Assembly (NCBI GenBank): GCA_002320385.1
Contig: DCKN01000071.1
Span: 1-8,144, forward strand
DNA from: Proteobacteria bacterium UBA1673
GTDB taxonomy: Bacteria > Pseudomonadota > Gammaproteobacteria > Comchoanobacterales > Comchoanobacteraceae
DNA length: 8,144 nt
Reading direction: 5' to 3'
Part shown: positions 6,406 through 8,144 of the stretch, in pieces
How positions within the stretch are numbered: position 1 is the first letter of the stretch
How the letters are laid out: each line of letters begins with the position of its first letter
The notes under the pieces: generated by a model
Database searches by the model: none
Told to the model about the DNA's origin: nothing
What the model saw: the letters and a program-made list of their open reading frames with translations, nothing else
Position numbers and translations under genes: made by a program

Positions 6406-7605
6406 ATGTCACCTTTTTGGACGCATAGCTTTTTTCGGAACTTCTGCGCGTACGCATGGATCATTTATCCTCGCAGCAAACGAATTCTAATTGGAGCAGC
6501 AACAAAACTATCATTGATACCGTCAAACATTGACGTCAGCGATGATTCTGCTCATACGATTAGACAGAACGCATCTAAATCCCAAGAGCATGAATCGGTA
6601 TTAATTGGCGCAGCAATAGGTATGCTCACAGTACCAATCTGCCTGTTCCTGATGCCTTCGTGGGGATTCTTTCTTGGCTATATCCTAGAATTAAGAACAT
6701 TACAATTACTATTTTGTGCAGACATAGTCACCTACCTAGTATCGTGCGGCATCGTCAATTTTGCGTTTATACGCCACCAGATTCTCACTAGTTGGGAGAA
6801 TATCCAATCAATAGAAAATCTTCCTCTTTCAGGGCATGGCCGTCGACTCCTGGCAGAAATGAGAACAATTTTCTTATCATGGACCGAGACATCATTTGAC
6901 ATTTTTTTCTTTACACTATACTTTTTCTACTTTTGGGATACGAGCATATTACGTGCGTACTTCAATTCAATAGGTATAATGCTATGCGGACGAATGTTGA
7001 TTAAATCTTCAGCGATAGCGTCTTGGCCCAACCCACTCAATCTTAGAGAACGTATCGGTATCTTTGCTTCATACATACCTGAGGCCCTAAATCTGATCAT
7101 TTCTCCCATCTTGCTTACCGGTGCGCTCAAAGTACCTTTCACTCTTGTCATCTCGGCGTGCCAAGGATTCACGATGATATACTCATCATCATTATTTATT
7201 GCAAGTAGTTATTGTACATCTAGATTGGCACTTAGCTACGTAACCATTGCGCTAAGAGTCAACTACTGGCTTCAAGAACATCTTGACAATATGTGCAAAG
7301 CCTCATTCCAAGTCATCGGAAATGGTGTGATCAAAGCTTACGATGCTGTAATCAGCATGATTTGTTTGATCAGTGATAATTTTCAGAACTATTGTTCACA
7401 TTCAATAAGCCACTGCTATCAGGCTGTTACCCTTGCGGAAATAAGCCGCAGGTCTACAAATCCATTTCTAATCATAGACCACAACTATTCAAATACAGAA
7501 CGCGCAATTGCTGCACTCAATCGAGCCATCGATCATACCCATGGTATATTGAGGCACATAGCGCATCCGCCCGTCTGGTACATACCGGATCACCCATCTC
7601 TGTAA
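6406..7605 (+). CDS. Polytopic membrane protein of unknown function, tandem copy 1
   Basis: I do not recognise this 399-residue protein. It is strongly hydrophobic, with membrane-spanning candidates at about 65-92, 98-122, 163-179, 184-200, 217-240 and 243-268, possibly also 272-288. A basic stretch, YPRSKRIL (21-28), precedes a hydrophilic segment (42-63), and a long hydrophilic, His-rich C-terminal tail (about 345-399) ends in HPSL. There is no cleavable signal peptide and no known catalytic motif. The ATG at 6406 is preferred over an in-frame TTG 13 codons upstream. GGAG (6395-6398) sits 7 nt before it, the same context occurs in copy 2, and copy 2 has an in-frame TAA shortly upstream that excludes the longer start. 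It diverges from the phosphatase-like gene and is followed by its own paralogue. A role as an inner-membrane protein or a membrane-targeted effector are both possible. Confidence 0.75.
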   Translation: MSPFWTHSFFRNFCAYAWIIYPRSKRILIGAATKLSLIPSNIDVSDDSAHTIRQNASKSQEHESVLIGAAIGMLTVPICLFLMPSWGFFLGYILELRTLQLLFCADIVTYLVSCGIVNFAFIRHQILTSWENIQSIENLPLSGHGRRLLAEMRTIFLSWTETSFDIFFFTLYFFYFWDTSILRAYFNSIGIMLCGRMLIKSSAIASWPNPLNLRERIGIFASYIPEALNLIISPILLTGALKVPFTLVISACQGFTMIYSSSLFIASSYCTSRLALSYVTIALRVNYWLQEHLDNMCKASFQVIGNGVIKAYDAVISMICLISDNFQNYCSHSISHCYQAVTLAEISRRSTNPFLIIDHNYSNTERAIAALNRAIDHTHGILRHIAHPPVWYIPDHPSL

Positions 7606-7690
7606 ACTAATCTTTTAAGCCATAACGCCAGAAATTTGTAAACAAAATCATAAACACATGCACACGACACGCCAATAAAAAATAAAAAAT

Positions 7691-7710
7691 CGATCAATCG
7701 TAGATCATCC
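7691..7710 (+). promoter_or_regulatory. 20-bp conserved upstream element, copy 2
   Basis: CGATCAATCGTAGATCATCC differs from copy 1 (6292-6311) at one position. Here it sits only 13 bp before a TTGACA, closer than in copy 1, because the DNA between them was shortened. A bound protein would therefore face the promoter from a different distance. Confidence 0.4.
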
Positions 7711-7723
7711 CCCCCATAGAGAA

Positions 7724-7758
7724 TTGACAAAGATATAAAAAAAATGATAGCTTATAAC
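7724..7758 (+). promoter_or_regulatory. Possible, imperfect promoter for membrane-protein copy 2
   Basis: A perfect -35 TTGACA (7724-7729) is present, but the only good -10, TATAAC (7753-7758), is 23 nt away, well outside the usual spacing. At 17-18 nt the sequence is ATAGCT or TAGCTT, both poor. Copy 2 may be weakly expressed, regulator-dependent, or fed by read-through from copy 1. Confidence 0.25.
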
Positions 7759-7781
7759 ATAAACCACCATGGAGTAAATCA

Positions 7782-8144
7782 ATGTCACCGTTTCAGACGC
7801 TTAGCTTTTTTCAGGCCTTCTGCGCTTACGCATGGATCATTTATCCTCGCAGCAAACGAATTCTAATTGAAACAGCAACAAAACTATCATTGATTCCGTC
7901 AATCATTGACGTTAGTAATGATCCTGCTCACACGATTAGACAGAACGCATCTGAATCGGCAAAACATGAATCGGTATTAATCGGCGCAGCAATAAGCATG
8001 CTCGCAGTGCCAATCTGCCTGTTCCTGATGCCTTCATGGGGATTCTTTCTTGGCCATATCCTAAAATTAAGAACATTGCAATTACTGTTTTGTGCAGACA
8101 TAGTCACCTACCTAGTATCATGCGGCATCGTCAATTTTGCGTTT
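7782..8144 (+). CDS. Polytopic membrane protein of unknown function, tandem copy 2 (first 121 codons; runs off the window)
   Basis: This is a paralogue of the gene at 6406. Its 121 visible residues differ from copy 1 at about 16 positions, giving about 87% identity without gaps. It starts MSPFQTLSFFQAFCAYAW, keeps YPRSKRIL, and keeps the first two hydrophobic segments; the last 28 visible residues are identical to copy 1. GGAG (7771-7774) lies 7 nt before the ATG, and an in-frame TAA at 7755-7757 fixes this as the start. The frame is open to the edge, so there is no sign that it is a pseudogene within the window, but the 3' part is unseen. Function is as unknown as for copy 1. Confidence 0.85.
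   Translation, partial: MSPFQTLSFFQAFCAYAWIIYPRSKRILIETATKLSLIPSIIDVSNDPAHTIRQNASESAKHESVLIGAAISMLAVPICLFLMPSWGFFLGHILKLRTLQLLFCADIVTYLVSCGIVNFAF

Larger units (their letters stand above)
7606..7781. other. Spacer between the two membrane-protein copies
   Basis: This 176-bp AT-rich spacer holds the copy 2 upstream region. No hairpin terminator for copy 1 is visible, so read-through into copy 2 is possible. A run of seven C (7709-7715) replaces CCACACCC of copy 1. Confidence 0.5.
6221..8144 (+). repeat. Tandem gene duplication including upstream DNA
   Basis: Two units run head to tail: 6221-7605 and 7621 to the window edge. Both begin CATAACGC, share a drifted AT-rich upstream region with a near-identical 20-bp element, and have the same GGAGTAAATCAATG translation start. 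Over the first 363 coding bases I count about 34 differences (about 91% identity) and no indels. The upstream part is 24 bp shorter in copy 2. The array may continue beyond the window. Confidence 0.92.

Noticed and set aside
6433..6636. Internal repeat in the membrane protein (LIGAATKLSLIP at 28-39 and LIGAAIGMLTVP at 66-77)
   Set aside because: The similarity is short, made of common hydrophobic residues, weak at DNA level, and LIGAA is not kept at the first site in copy 2 (LIETA).
7392..7610. Open frame 7392-7610(+) at the end of membrane-protein copy 1
   Set aside because: It is out of frame with the real gene and has no translation signals of its own. The main frame reaches a normal stop at 7605, so no frameshift is needed.
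1..8144. CRISPR array, tRNA or rRNA genes, insertion sequences, integrase
   Set aside because: I saw no regularly spaced repeats, cloverleaf-like sequence, rRNA segment, transposase frame or terminal inverted repeats with target duplications.

Overview
The window reads as gammaproteobacterial chromosome of roughly 40% G+C. A conserved housekeeping block is followed by an accessory block. The order obgE–rpmA–rplU on the minus strand, divergent from ispB on the plus strand, is the arrangement usual in Gammaproteobacteria. The accessory block makes a host-associated lineage, such as one of the Legionellales, the best guess. That guess rests on protein style and one active-site motif, not on a database match.

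Left part (1–1889): the N-terminal two thirds of the ribosome-assembly GTPase ObgE (cut by the window edge), a rho-independent terminator, ribosomal protein L27 (rpmA), and ribosomal protein L21 (rplU). L21 carries an extra 59-residue Lys/Ala-rich C-terminal tail. A good sigma70-type promoter drives rplU-rpmA leftwards. A 331-bp divergent intergenic region carries this promoter and a plausible ispB promoter pointing right.

Middle (1890–6175): ispB, a long-chain polyprenyl diphosphate synthase that makes the quinone side chain, starts at GTG behind an unusual leader. It converges with a 1087-codon minus-strand gene. That gene encodes a soluble, multi-segment protein with a P-loop phosphatase signature, C453-K-S-N-K-D-R459, preceded by N-R-G-V-N-N. 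This resembles the active site of the inositol polyphosphate 4-phosphatase / SopB / IpgD / SidF group of phosphoinositide phosphatases, several of which are secreted effectors. It is the most interesting gene here: a candidate translocated phosphoinositide phosphatase with long coiled-coil and Ser/Asp-rich C-terminal parts.

Right part (6176–8144): a 230-bp divergent region with a 9-bp inverted repeat at the start codon of the phosphatase-like gene. Then come two tandem paralogues of an unrecognised polytopic membrane protein, the first complete (399 aa) and the second cut by the window edge after 121 codons. The duplication includes upstream DNA, where a near-identical 20-bp element is kept in both copies. 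Its core word TAGATCAT also occurs upstream of the phosphatase-like gene, so the three accessory genes may share a regulator.

The housekeeping genes serve ribosome assembly and respiratory quinone synthesis. The accessory genes look like a host-interaction or membrane-related module beside them.
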